From Antilocapra americana (taxonomy: Eukaryota > Chordata > Mammalia > Artiodactyla > Antilocapridae): DNA of 64,000 nt. The stretch lies in the NCBI GenBank assembly GCA_007570785.1, contig ML664176.1, forward strand, positions 361,296 through 425,295, given 5' to 3'. This document shows positions 1-10,795 of the stretch, piece by piece. The notes beneath the pieces are model-generated. The model searched no databases. It saw nothing but the letters and a program-made list of their open reading frames with translations, and had not been told where the DNA came from. The stretch's first letter is position 1. The number at the start of each line of letters is the position of its first letter. The position numbers and the translations under genes are program-made.

Positions 1-412
1 CTCGGCTGTTCCTTGTAGCCAGAGACGAACCTTGCAGGGCTTAGCTATTAATCTGCTTCTGCTCTCAGCTATATTGCTCTCCAAGATCCACCGCAGATCT
101 GCCAGAGAGAATGCTCCCTGGTATTCAGAAACCTTTCTCCTCTTTTTTTTTTTTTTCCCTCTTTATTCCAGACTCCCCTTCCTGGACGGAACCCGTCCCC
201 AGCTCTTTGTCTCTCCCTCTACTTTTTTTTCTTTTCTTTCTTTTGTCCTACCTCCTCACGTCGGCAATGGGTCGCCTCTCCAGATGCCCGATGTCCTCTG
301 CCAGCATTCAGTTCCTGTTTTTTGGAGTTTGCTCGGCCTTTAAAAGTTCTTTTGGTATATTTATTGGGGAGAGAGTGTTCTCCCCGTCCTATTCCTCCGC
401 CATCTTAGTTTC
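1..412 (-). mobile_element. 5' end of a ruminant L1 LINE (5' UTR), body off the left edge
   Basis: Read on the - strand, the segment begins near 412 with AAGATGGCGGAGGAATAGGA followed by a GGGGAGAACAC block. This matches my memory of the start of the bovine L1 5' UTR, including the YY1-type AAGATGGCGG motif that fixes L1 transcription starts. The strand then runs A-rich and purine-rich towards position 1, as expected of this UTR. Because the element reads towards lower coordinates, ORF1 and ORF2 would lie outside the window. It is not 5'-truncated, which is unusual among L1 copies. The + strand open frames here are antisense and not genes. Confidence 0.7.
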
Positions 413-859
413 GCCTGGTATCAGTTTTTACACTTGCTTCTTACAGAGATGTTGGAGACTTTCTTCCTTATTTGATGTGCTGGAACAACTGAATTATCTT
501 TACAGTGATCCGATCCTTAATGGCATCCTGGAATATCTCTGTGAACCCATTGGTCTTAGTATTTTGGGGACTGGTTCTTGGTCAATTTCCTCTGTTTGTA
601 CAATGGAGCTGTTGAGATTACCAATATCCTTTGAAGTCTAGTTGATAAACTATTAATATGCAGAGTAAACTATTAAATTTAGCAGAGTAGTTTCTTCTAA
701 TTATTCAAGTTTTTTCCTTTTCTATAAACTCCCCTATTGTTCCCTAGCTTTCATATTTGCCCTCTCTCCCTTTTTTTTTACTGAATAAATCAGCACATAA
801 TTCATCTTGCTAAAGCTTTTGGATTTATTATTTCTACTACATTCATTATTTTCTGCTTA
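413..859. other. AT-rich stretch upstream of the L1, no gene seen
   Basis: This is the 5' flank of the L1. It is AT-rich with pyrimidine runs around 700-780. I see no splice-flanked open frame, no recognisable repeat and no RNA gene. The right end grades into antisense old L1 sequence. Confidence 0.4.
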
Positions 860-1425
860 TATTCTTTCCTTCATTCTCTCAATGTATTTCTCTTTTTATA
901 ACTTTTAAATTGGATGCTTATATCATGATTTCTATTTTTATAGTGTGTGTATGCTGCTGCTGCTAAGTCACTTCAGTCGAGTCCAACTCTGTGCGACCCC
1001 ATAGACGGCAGCCCACCAGGCTCCACTGTCCCTGGGATTCTCCAGGCAAGAACACTAGAGTGGGTTGCCATTTCCTTCTCCAATGCATGAAAGGGAAAAG
1101 TGAAAGTGTAGTCACTCAGTTGTGTCTGACTCCTAGCGACCCCATGGACTGCAGCCTACCAGGCTCCTCCAGGCAAGAGTACTAGAGTGGGGTGCCATTG
1201 CCTTCTCTGAGTGTGTATATACACATACACATACAAACATATACATATATAAATTTTCCAAGGATTACTTTAGTTACATCCCATAGTTTCTGATATGTAG
1301 TATTTATATGATCATTTTCTAGCTATCCTGGCATTTAAGTTTATACTTTTTTGTTGAATTAGTGGTAGCTTATTAGAGAATTTAATTACAAGAGGATACA
1401 CAACAATTTTTTTCTGTCATTCTAA
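860..1425 (-). mobile_element. Old L1 (L1M-type) ORF2 fragment, antisense, split by a SINE
   Basis: The pieces left and right of the Bov-A2 insertion match the antisense of an internal L1 ORF2 stretch. TTGGATGCTTA is on the left; on the right the block around 1265-1310 resembles the familiar antisense text 'ttac...catcccatag.ttt.gatatg'. No frame is open. Identification rests on remembered L1 sequence and is moderate. Confidence 0.5.
952..1207 (-). mobile_element. Bov-A2 SINE (two Bov-A units)
   Basis: The TGCTGCTGCTGCTAAGTC end is the reverse complement of the AGC-rich Bov-A2 tail. Two tandem Bov-A units follow, each with a 'gactc..gcgacccca' and 'ccaggc..gagt.ctggagtgg.ttgccatt' type core. 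Flanking GTGTGTGTA and GTGTGTATA stretches are consistent with a short TSD. It is inserted into the older L1 fragment. Confidence 0.88.
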
Positions 1426-1869
1426 TCTTCCACATTAGTCTTCATTATACTGTTAAATATATCCAGTGCTTACCTCCAGTCCTTTTGCTGGTATTAACCT
1501 ACTTCTAGTTAGTTAAAATGTGTTTTCTAGCAGTTTCCGCAGGAAGGACTCCTGATAGTGCTGCACCAAGTCATACTGGAGCCTGGGGCAAAAGAAAAAA
1601 TCAGTAGTAATGATCCTGTTTTCCTGTTAAAGTTTTGATATTTAACATAGAATTTTTTCATTATTTAGTTTATACTGCATTAAATATTATTGTTGATTAC
1701 TGAACTTTCTGGTACTCTCTTAAATTCTATGCCCAAAGCATTTAATATTCCTTGAGTTCTGTAGGTTCATGTTTCTTATTTGAAGAATAGTTTGACTGAC
1801 TCACTATTTCTTTCCTTGAGGAACTTCCAGTTTGCTAGTCATTTATAATATTCTAAAAGATATTGTAGA
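1426..1869. other. AT-rich single-copy stretch, no gene seen
   Basis: Sequence is AT-rich with stops in every frame. No splice pair, recognisable repeat or RNA gene is visible. It may contain more of the degraded LINE on its left. Confidence 0.4.
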
Positions 1870-1998
1870 GAGACTTCCCTGGTGGTCCAGGGGTTAAGAC
1901 TTCATGCTGCCAGGGCAGGAGGGGGTATGGGTTCAATCCCTGGTCAGGGAACTAAGATCCCATATGCCATATGGCATGGCCAAAAAGTAAAAAGGTAA
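1870..1998 (+). mobile_element. CHR-2-type tRNA-derived SINE
   Basis: The head GACTTCCCTGGTGGTCCAG and the B-box-like GGGTTCAATCCCTGG at about 1929 mark a tRNA-derived polymerase III head. The 'gggaactaagatccca..gcc' and 'ggcatggccaaaaag' end is the short CHR-2 form found across cetartiodactyls. Confidence 0.85.
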
Positions 1999-2039
1999 AT
2001 AATATATTAAAAATGTTTTAATTAAAAAAAGATTCTGTG

Positions 2040-2640
2040 AAAAAGTCTGAATCCAGCCAATTTTTTTTTTTCATTTTTTAAAACTTTTTGTAACAATTCT
2101 TTATCTTCAAAATCCAACAACTTTTCTAGAATCTGTCTTGGTGTTGATCATTCTGGGTCACATTTCCTTGGCACACAGGATGGCTGTTAGAGATTCAAGT
2201 CTTTCAGACTGTATTTTAAAATATTAATATTTGTTGTGTACCATTTTTGGCTTTCTTCTTTGGATATTCTACTTAAGTGCTTATTTAATCTCCCTTGTAT
2301 ATTCTAATTTTTAAATTCTTTGATTTCTACTTCACTGTGTTCCCTTTTCTTATTTTTATCTTTTACGTCCCTAGCAATATTTTCCATATTGCTTGTTACT
2401 TCTTCTAGTTTTGTCTTTATTTCTGCGCTGGTTTATTTTTCCCTTCTACTTCTTTCCTGATTTCCACCAGTTTATATTTCTTCTCTTCCTCCTATCTTAC
2501 AACCTCTTTTTTCAAATACAGTACTGCACTTCCACCTGGTGGGACTTGTTAGAAGAAGTGATTGCTTTACCGAGCTTTTGTTGTTGTTGTTTTGATATCA
2601 AAATGCTTATTCATAATTTTTATCTGCTTCATGACAACAT
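2040..2640 (-). mobile_element. Ancient T-rich LINE remnant, antisense (L1M/HAL1-like)
   Basis: A long T-rich stretch with features such as 'ctagaatctgtcttggtgtt' and runs of 'tttctt..tttctt' resembles the antisense 3' region of very old mammalian L1/HAL1 elements. A similar block occurs at 51231-51845. Family assignment is tentative. The T-rich open frame inside it encodes only low-complexity hydrophobic sequence. Confidence 0.33.
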
Positions 2641-2673
2641 CTCTGGTGAGTAATGATCACCAGCTAATACATT

Positions 2674-2942
2674 TTCGGAGGAGGCAATGACACCCCTCTC
2701 CAGTACTCTCGCCTGGAGAATCCCATGGCCAGAGGAGCCTGGTAGGCTGCAGTCCATGGGGTCGCTAGGAGTCGGACACGCCTGAGTGACTTCACTTTCA
2801 CTTTTCACTTTCATGCATTGGAGAAGACAATGGCAACCAACTCCAGTGTTCTTGCCTGGAGAATCCAGGGACGGGGGAGCCTGGTGGCTGCCGTCTATGG
2901 GGTCGCACAGAGTCGGACACGACTGAAGTGACTTAGCAGCAG
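2674..2942 (+). mobile_element. Bov-A2 SINE with a 13-bp TSD
   Basis: It starts GGAGGAGGCAATGACACCCC and has two Bov-A units joined by 'cactttcacttttcactttcatgcattgg'-type spacer sequence. It ends in an AGC repeat. The direct repeat CAGCTAATACATT flanks it at 2661-2673 and 2943-2955, so the insertion is clean. Confidence 0.93.
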
Positions 2943-2955
2943 CAGCTAATACATT

Positions 2956-3393
2956 CTGCTGCACCTTTTCTTCCTTTTTCTTATAGTTTCTCTTTACTGA
3001 CATTGTTCTAGCTTCTTTTTTATTACTTATTATTGATAATAACAGATGACTGAAAATTTTTATCTGATGAGGTTAAAACAAAGGGAATTTGGACTTAAAA
3101 CTACGAGGTACAATTTCTGGTGGATATATAATTCATGAGATAGAGGGATCACATGGAACAGACCTTCTTCCTAGTCTTACTTGGCTTAGCTTATAGGACC
3201 CTGGCAGCCAGGCAGTCAGCCCCAGGCAGAACCTGGACAGTTCTATGCAGTTTTAACAGCCCAGGAGCAAAGACTTACACATACTGACACCAGGGGTTCT
3301 CACTAAAGGCTCAATCTAATCATTCTAAAACAAAGTTGTGGTTACCAAGTCCACCCACAGGCTCCAATATTCCAAACCAATCTTTAGTGCCTA
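2956..3393. other. Single-copy stretch between a SINE and an LTR, no gene seen
   Basis: No open frame longer than a few dozen codons, no paired splice signals and no recognisable repeat. Base composition shifts from AT-rich to more balanced towards the LTR. Confidence 0.4.
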
Positions 3394-3807
3394 TCTTAGT
3401 CTGCCCAGGGTGTCATAACAAAATACCACACACTGAGCAGCTTAAACAACAGACGTTTTAAAGCCTATTTTCCCCACACTTCGGGAAGCTAGAACTCCCT
3501 GATCAAGGTGCAAGAGAATTCAGTGTCTGGTACAGGCTCTCTTCCTGGCTTTTAGACAGCTACCACCTTGCTCTGGGTTCACATGACCTTTCCTCAGCAC
3601 ATGTGCATGGAGACAGAATGAGAATGAGATCTCTGGTATCACAATTTTAAGGACACTAAACCTGCTGGGTCAGGGCTCCACCCTCATGACCTCATTTAAC
3701 CTTCATTACTTTCTCATAGGCCCTGATCTCCAAATACAGTGACTTGGAGAGTTAGGGCTTCAACCTGTGAATGGGGGGAGGGGAGACACATTTAGTTCAT
3801 AATAGTT
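3394..3807 (-). mobile_element. Solo MaLR-type LTR (MST/MLT1-like)
   Basis: In this orientation the segment follows an inverted MST/MLT1 LTR: 'cttagtctg', then ATAACAAAATACCACA, then 'ggctctcttcctggctt', 'gggctccaccctcatgacct' and 'ggttagggcttcaac.tgtgaat'. MaLRs are non-autonomous relatives of ERVL. No internal retroviral coding sequence lies next to it, so it is a solo LTR and well diverged. Confidence 0.75.
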
Positions 3808-4147
3808 CCCCAAACACTGTCAAGACAAATTTAACTCTATCTATGCAGTTTCAGTATACAGATGGTGATTTCCAACCATCATCTCTTCCTTTCTTATTTG
3901 ACTGTTTCACCTTTGAGTATACTCAGTGAGTCTCCAAACCAGAGGATAACTAAGTGGGAAAATACTTCCTGTTTCAAAAACAGTGTATTTAGTTCCACTG
4001 GGTCTAGAGTTGATGGACCTGAAGCTGCCTTCTGTGGACAGTGCTATGCCCTCTTTCAAGGTTTAAGTCTATTGAAGGCTTGTAAAACTGGTAGAGGTGA
4101 AGAACTGAAGACCACTGATTTAACTTTCTCTTTTCAGTGAATATAAA
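3808..4147. other. Single-copy stretch, no gene seen
   Basis: An open frame crosses this stretch without codon bias, a convincing start or splice signals. I take it as chance and recognise no repeat. Confidence 0.4.
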
Positions 4148-4356
4148 AGTGAGTGAAGTCGCTTAGTCGTGTCCAACTCTTTGTAACCCCGTGGACTGTA
4201 GCCCACCAGGCTCCTCTGTCCATGGGATTTTCCAGGCAAGAGTACTCGAGTGTGTTGCCATTTCCTTCTCCAGGGGATCTTCCCAACCCAGGGATCACAC
4301 CCAGGTCTCCCGCATTGCAGGCATAAGCTTTACTGTCTGAGCCACCGGGGAAGCCC
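4148..4356 (-). mobile_element. Bov-tA SINE
   Basis: The Bov-A body is on the left ('gtcgcttagtcgtgtccaac', 'ttttccaggcaagagtact'). The tRNA-derived head is on the right, ending GGGGAAGCCC. Flanks TATAAAAGT and TATAAATGT look like a TSD with one mismatch. Confidence 0.9.
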
Positions 4357-5964
4357 TATAAATGTGCTCAATTATAATGCACTGTTCCAAAATATCTATT
4401 AATTGGTATACCGAAATATGCATATATCTATACACCCTGTGTAAAAACCGTGTCTCCTCTGTTGATGTACAAACTCTTCACTCCCTAATAATTCTTCAGC
4501 ACAGATAGATCCTCCATTATCAACAGAGGCTGATGACAGCTTCATAACAGAATGGGTGAGCATTGCAAAAAAACCCAGGTTGGGATATTTATATGCCTCT
4601 TCATCAGCAAAATCACCTCTTCAAGGTACCCTCACCTCTACTTTTGTGGGTTCTTTGACTCCCTCCCATCTGTCTGTAGGGCCCAGAAGGAAACTCTGAT
4701 CCTTCAGCAAAACCAGCTCTTAGCAGTGGGTTTATGTGAGATATGTTGTCCCTTTGTTTGCTGCTGACAAGCGTAAAGAACCACTTTCACTGCTGATAAT
4801 AATGGTTAATTTATCACATCCAGTGGAGGCTGACCTCTGGGTGTCCCAGCCCCTCCATCACCTTCACACCTGCTCAAGCTAATTGTTAGAGCCAAGTGTA
4901 AATGAAAATCAACTGGGCTAATAATGAATGGAGCCCATTACTCGCAACAGCACATTGCTTTACGAAGGTTTATCAAGAAACATTATAACCAGCCCCCTGG
5001 TCACAGTTCCCTGTTTCATAGATGAGAAAAAGCAAGCAAACAAGGGATCTGTCCATGAAAACAAGCACAGTGACTGGAAACAACTGGTCTGCTTTTACCT
5101 CCCAGAGCTCTGGAACAGTCAACCCTGCATTTTACCAAAATTCACTCATATATAAACAGAAAAAGGATGAAGATATTTCTCCAAATGTTGTTGTCATCTG
5201 TTTGTATAAGCAAATGAGATCATTACCAGATATGAAGACTCTAATTAACATGCTAATCTCGTTCCTCCATCACAACCATTTTTAAGGCGGTTATCTCCAT
5301 GGCTTCTCCAGTCACTGCAGCCTGCCCTAGAACTGCCTTGCCATTCCCTGCTGAAAGCACAGACCTAGCTCCAAAATGTTAGTAATGAAAGAACGAGAAC
5401 TTCCATTAAAGGAAACTGTGTCAAAAGAAACTCAGAGAGCTTTACTTGATCTACTTCACTGAGCGAGAAACAAACTGTTACTGAACTCCCAAACCAAAGG
5501 TAGTTAAGTTCTTGGCTCTAAGTGCTATTAATAACAGCACAGGTGATGAATAAGTACATTGTTTTCTCTTGTGATCTTTTACCAGAAGCTTACTTGCTTG
5601 TAGCTGCTTTAGCTAGGAAGGTGCAAGGTCCTGCTGACATGAGGACTGCTAATTTTTATTTGAGGTCAGAGTCAACATTTCAGGGAAATCAGGGCATTTT
5701 GCACTTTGGTTATGTGACTATGAATGCCTGGACTAGAGATATACTCAAACTACTGTCTCCATTTCAATTTCCTTTCGACAACTGAGTATCTGCAAGAGGC
5801 AGATATTAGAGCACCAAGAATTGTCAACTGTATTTGAAGAAACAGCTTGATGGAGTGCAAGAAATCACTTCCAGTCCCCAAGGTAAGGGGTTAATATATT
5901 TAGGGGATGTTTTAAAGTTTTTTCATCTTGTACTTTATCTGCTCATCTTTAATGCCACTTATAA
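4357..5964. other. 1.6-kb single-copy stretch, no repeat recognised
   Basis: No interspersed repeat is recognisable. Several open frames of 70-95 codons occur, none with homology I recognise. A splice-like pair brackets 5787-5882 (pyrimidine tract plus AG, then CCAAG/GTAAGG), but all three frames inside contain stops, so it could only be non-coding. Confidence 0.4.
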
Positions 5965-7186
5965 GCATTCACACACTAACAAAGTAATACTAAAAAATTT
6001 TGAACCTAGGCTGCAACAGTACGTGAACCGAGAACTTCCAGATGTCCAGGCTGGATTTAGAAACGGCAGAGGAACCAGAGATCAAATTGCCCACATCCAT
6101 TCAATCACAGAAAAATGAAGAGAATTCCAGAAAAACTCTACTTCTGCTTCACTGACTATGCTAAGCCTTTCACTGTGTGGATCACAACAAACTGTGGAAA
6201 ATTCTTCAAGAGACGAGAACACCAGACCACCGTACTTGCCTCCTGAGAAATCTGTAGGCAGGTCAAGAAGGAACAGTTAGAACTGGACATGGAACAGTGG
6301 ACTGGTTCCAAATTGGGAAAGGAGTAGATCAAGCTGTAAACTGTCACCCTGCTTATTTAATTTATATGCAGAGTACATCATGAGAAATGCTGGGCTGGAT
6401 GAAGCACAAGCTGGAATCAAGGCTGCTGGGGAAAATATCAACAACTTCAGATACACAGATGACACCACTCTTATGGCAAAAAGTGAAGAAAAACTTAAGA
6501 GTCTTTTGATGAAAGTGAAAGAGAAGAGTGTAAAAGCTGGCTTAAAACTCAATATTCAGAAAACAAAGATCATGGCATCTGGTCCCATCACTTCATGGCA
6601 AATAGATAGGGAAACAATGGAAACAGTAACAGACTATTTTCTTGGACCCCAAATCACTACAGATGGTGACTACAGCCATTAAATTAAAGGACGCCTGCTC
6701 CTTGGAAGAAAAACAATGACCAACCTAGACAGCATATTAAAAAAGCAGACATTACTTTGCCAACAAAGGTCCATCTAGTCAAAGCTATGGTTTTTCCAGT
6801 AGTCATGTATGGATGTGAGAGATGGACTATAAAGAAAGCTGATCACTGAAGAATTGATGCTTTTGAACTGTGGTTCAAACCAGTCAATCCTAAAGGAAAT
6901 CAGTTCTGAATATTCATTGGCAGGAGTGATACTGAAGCTGAAACTCCAATACTTTGGCCACCTGATGCAAAGAAGTGACTCACTGGAAAAGACCCTGATG
7001 CTGGGCAAGATTGAAGGCAGGAGAAGGGGACGACAGAGGATGAGATGATTGGATGGCATCACCGACTCAACGGACATGAGTTTGAGCAAGCTCTGGGAGT
7101 TGGTGATGGATAGGGAAGCCTGGCATGCTGCAGTCCATGGGGTCGCAAAGAGTCAAGACACAACCGCGTGACTTAACTGAACTGAT
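5965..7186 (+). pseudogene. 5'-truncated, inactivated BovB (RTE) LINE: RT domain to 3' end
   Basis: BovB encodes an APE-type endonuclease plus reverse transcriptase that drives its own retrotransposition and that of Bov-A-tailed SINEs. Here the endonuclease part is missing and the copy begins within the RT domain. The RT pieces are in several frames: an N-terminal block reading 'FRNGRGTRDQIAHIHSI', then a palm block around 6380-6680. The catalytic motif at 6449-6463 reads RYTDD instead of RYADD. Stops and frame shifts break the reading frame. The 3' part ends near 'gacttaactgaactgata', the usual BovB terminus. It is dead sequence. Confidence 0.93.
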
Positions 7187-8137
7187 AAGCAGTCAACATC
7201 CCCCCTTCAAGCCATAAATTAGAAGGAAGATGCATCCCACAGTAAATTCAGCCATAGAGGTAACCCCTTTAACCCCACACGTCTGAGCAACATCTTTACG
7301 GACTTCTACCAAGTGATCCTCTGCACTTCCAAACATGCCAGACCTCCAAATCAGCAGCTTGAGATCAACTGGGGCAAAGTACCAAGCCAATCTGTTTTAG
7401 ATTTGAATCGATCATTCATAGGATGCAAATAACCCCCTTAGAATTTGACCAACTGGAATTGATTCCACATAACCTTGATTCTTGCCAAACTTTCCAGACG
7501 ACTACTCTTAAACCTGGCTGAAGATCCAGGGCTTTGCACTGACAAGATCTATACTTGTTGTCTGCTTAAATATGGGCATCGTCCTTCCAAGTTTTATATC
7601 TCATAGACAGATAGATATAAAAGAGAGATGTACTCATTAGGGGCTTCTGTGTTATCTGCTTAATAGCCTTCAGTTTGAGCGGCTCCATTCCATGTTTATA
7701 CAGCACAGCACCTGCCTGTAATGTGACAAGGCCAGGGAGGTAAGCATACACTGCCCTCAATAGCAGTATCCAGTGATTCCAGAGGAACAAGGTATGAACT
7801 GTTGTTCAGGCTGGGAGAAGGAGGCAGGGAAGAGAGGGAAATTTCCATGGTCAAAGAAGATGGGACAATACTGGGTTTAACATTTACTAGGAGTCCTTTT
7901 ATCAAGGAAGAATGTCTTAGGTCTAATAAACATTATCAGTCTTTTAATTTCCATGAATATAGAATCCTTGTTTCAGAACACTAGTAAACATCATAAATAA
8001 CATTGGTATTCAACAGGACATCATATGGAAACACTATTCTAAAAGGCCCTGCCCAATAAAAGACCCAATATACTACTCTATCTAGTAGGGAAGAACAATG
8101 AACACATCTATCCACTCACACTTAAAAGTGAGGGGTA
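7187..8137. other. 0.95-kb single-copy stretch, no gene seen
   Basis: No recognisable repeat. A short AGATA-rich run sits near 7600. Open frames on both strands stay below 75 codons and overlap one another, as chance frames do. Confidence 0.4.
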
Positions 8138-8489
8138 GGGGCTTCCCTGGTGGCTCAGTGGCAGGCTCTGCCTGCCAGTGCAGGAGTTTGATCCCTAATC
8201 TGACAAGATTCCACATGTCACGGAGCAACTAAGTACGTGCACCCCAACTACTGAGCCTGCATCCTAGAGCCCTCAAGCCACAACAAGTAAGCTCGTGTGC
8301 TGCGATGACCGAAGCCTGCATGCCCTAGAGCCTGTGCTCTGCAACAAGAGACGCCACCGCGATGAGAAGTCTGAGCACCACGACTGGAGAGTAGCCCCCA
8401 CACATCACAACTAGAGAAAAGCCCACACAGCAGTGAAGACCCAGCAGAGCCAAGACTAAATAAATTATCAAAACAAACAAACAAAAAAC
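8138..8489 (+). mobile_element. CHR-1-type tRNA-derived SINE (long form)
   Basis: The head GGCTTCCCTGGTGGCTCAG is followed by 'gagcaactaag', 'caactactgagcctgc', 'agagcc..tgctctgcaacaagaga' and an AAAC-rich tail. These are hallmarks of the roughly 300-bp CHR-1 form. Flanks AAGTGAGGGG and CAGTGAGAGG suggest a diverged TSD. Confidence 0.88.
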
Positions 8490-9307
8490 AGTGAGAGGCA
8501 AAAACAGTGCTAGCTTCATTTACAAACTGATATGAATGAGCTTTTCGATTTTGGATTGTTCAGGTACTGTTGCAATAAGCCCGCAGAGCAAACCATCTCC
8601 AAACCTTACCCACACATAACAACCACAATTTACTTCTCCTTGATGCATCTCTGAATGGGATGGAACCACTTGGCTTCAAGCAGGAGGTCAAATGCAGGTG
8701 TTTCCCAGGCATTTGTCATTCAGGAATCCAGTCTAACAAGCAGTAGCTTCTGTGGGTGTGCTTTTCTTGTGGGATAAAACAGGAGCACAAAATTGCCATT
8801 TTGTGCCAAATGGCATTTGGCACAGTGTCATTTGCCAAATGTCATAAGCCTCAGTTTAGAACTGGTACACTATCACTTTTACTGTGTTTCATTAGCCAAA
8901 GCAAGTCGAATGGCTAAATTCAGCATCAACAGGGCAGGAAACTATTGCACCCACAGCAAAGCCAGGCAAGGGCTGGGAGGGAGGAACCATGGTGGGCAAA
9001 CGATATCTACCACACTGGCCATAAATTCAAATCCAAAGTGTAACCATGTATGGGAACAACCATATTTCTATTTTCTTAAAACACAAATGTCCCGTTTAGT
9101 AATAATTCAAACACACTAATGATCAGACTTGACCATAGGAATACAGACTCCATTTCTATTCTTCATTCTTCTTGCTGCCCTGTACAAGTCAGTATTTGGT
9201 ATTTCTAATCCAGGGGAGTTACATGGTAGGGAATTTTCCAGTTGATTCCTCAGTATGTATTTTGAATACCAACACCACGATCAACCTTTTATGTAAGAAC
9301 AGTGACA
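8490..9307. other. 0.8-kb single-copy stretch containing a palindrome
   Basis: No repeat family or gene is recognised. The notable feature is the inverted repeat at 8802-8824, followed within 30 bp by a second near-palindromic ATTTGCCAAAT. Confidence 0.4.
8802..8824. repeat. 11-bp perfect inverted repeat with 1-bp spacer
   Basis: Arms TGTGCCAAATG and CATTTGGCACA are exact reverse complements around a single G. Each arm carries GCCAA/TTGGC, the half-site of nuclear factor I, but in everted order. Function is not known. Confidence 0.8.
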
Positions 9308-9745
9308 CATCTTGTACATAGCATAACAAATGACCACCAACTAATAGCTTAAGACACCAACTAATTAGCTTAACATGTTGGTTATGTCCATACACAGCTT
9401 AGCAGGGCCTCTGCAAGGCTGTGATCCAGGCCTGGGTTCTCCTCTGCAAGCTTGGCTGGGAAAGCGTCTGCTTCCAGGGTCACTCAGGTTGTTGCCAGAA
9501 TTCATGTGCTTGTAGTCATAGGACTCATGGCGTCTTGCTTCTTCAAAGCTGGCAAGGAGAGCAAGACCTTAGAGCAATTTTGCTAGCAATTCTGCTAGCA
9601 AGACAAGAGTCTTATGTAACACAGTATAATCCCAGGAGTGATAGCCCATTACCCTACCGTATTCTATTGTTTATGCACAAGGGGTAGGGATTATACCAAG
9701 GCGTAAACACCAGGATGCAGAGCTTACGGGGACCACCTTTAAGTA
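9308..9745 (-). mobile_element. Ancient mammalian repeat, probably LTR-derived
   Basis: The left part reads like 'cataacaaatgaccaccaac..ttaa', the middle 'cacagcttagc.ggg' and 'cactcaggttgttg', and the right 'aggggtagggattat' and 'aaacaccaggatgcag..cttacggggaccacct'. This order matches a common mammalian repeat I know by sight but cannot name safely. A 12-bp unit repeats at 9573-9602. Confidence 0.4.
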
Positions 9746-10324
9746 TGTCTCTTGCAACAAGAAACCTAAAAACCATATTATTTGTGACTTACTCCATCCC
9801 AGCTTTGCCCAGCTTTTCTCAGTGGAGAGTCCTTCTCCATCATGTTCTGGAATTGCCTTTACTTAGCTGAATCCATGTTCACTGAGCAGTTCTATTTCAC
9901 TTTGTATTTTAAGATGTTTTCAGGGTAGGAAACTAGCTGATGCTGTTCAATCACTGAGTGTAGTCAGTGTCATTAACACCCGAATGGCCAAGAAATCATT
10001 CCAGCCAGAAAAGACCCAAGTACCAATTATTAGACTGTCATGATTTATGTTTGTGCCTGATGTAACAGACATAAGTCAACTGCTTATACATGGAAATGTA
10101 GCCATTGCCTGACAAGAACTACTGAGTATGACTCATGCTGTGCCTACCCACAGCCAAAGCCGTCAGTCAATTCCAAAGGTATAAACGTCAATTAAATAAA
10201 TGGTTTGGCAGCCTAAATATTTAACAACTGGATGATGACTGGAATTTTCACTTTTCATTCAGTCACACAGACATGGTTTCAGGAAAAGAAATAACTGAAG
10301 TTTAGGATAGTTTTCCTTTTCCTA
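9746..10324. other. Single-copy stretch, no gene seen
   Basis: No repeat, RNA gene or splice-flanked frame is recognised. Confidence 0.4.
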
Positions 10325-10425
10325 AAAGTCATCCATCCCCAAACATTTGCTGAATGCCTACCATGTTCCAGGTACTTTGCTTACTGCTGGGAATACAGAG
10401 ATAGAAGACTAAAATTGTGTTGTGA
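10325..10425 (-). mobile_element. L2 LINE 3' end fragment
   Basis: The string 'aaacatttgctgaatgcctaccatgttccaggtactttgc' in shape, with 'gctgggaatacagagata' after it, is the inverted L2 3' end. Very diverged. Confidence 0.6.
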
Positions 10426-10607
10426 AGGAAATCTGTTCTTCACACTCTTTTTCTTCTAACTTCTTGTTACCTACCCTGCAAATAAGCAATTTTCTCAGAA
10501 GCCATCAGCACCCATTTATTAAAATACTGAATGGTGGAAAAATTCATATGATAAATATTACTATGATGCCCGCTCTAATACCCCAGGATAAGACTATTTT
10601 GCATTCC

Positions 10608-10795
10608 TACCATATATAAAATAGATAAACAACAAAGATTTACTGTATAGCCCAGGTACTGTATTCAGTATCTTGTAATAATCTTTAATGGAAAAGAATC
10701 TGAAAAAATATATACGTAAAAATGAATCACTTTGCTATACACTGGAAGCTAATACATACTGCAAATTAACTAGACTTCAATAAAAATAAAAAAGA
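10608..10795 (+). mobile_element. L1 3' UTR fragment (cetartiodactyl type)
   Basis: The order 'ataaacaacaaagatttactgtatagc', 'aatggaaaagaatctgaaaa', 'cactttgctatacactgg', 'caataaaaataaaa' in shape is the 3' UTR and A-rich tail of a mid-age artiodactyl L1. The same family recurs at 18125, 28600-28975, 28976 and 62085. Confidence 0.75.

Noticed and set aside
111..641. 176-codon open frame at the left edge
   Set aside because: Mostly antisense to the L1 5' UTR; low-complexity Phe/Ser/Leu sequence from pyrimidine runs.
1929..1945. tRNA-like B boxes (GGTTC.A.TCC) at many sites
   Set aside because: All belong to CHR or Bov-tA SINE heads; no complete tRNA cloverleaf with acceptor stem was seen.
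3394..3807. Possible endogenous retrovirus coding region beside the MaLR LTR
   Set aside because: Neither flank shows gag, pol or env-like frames; it is a solo LTR.
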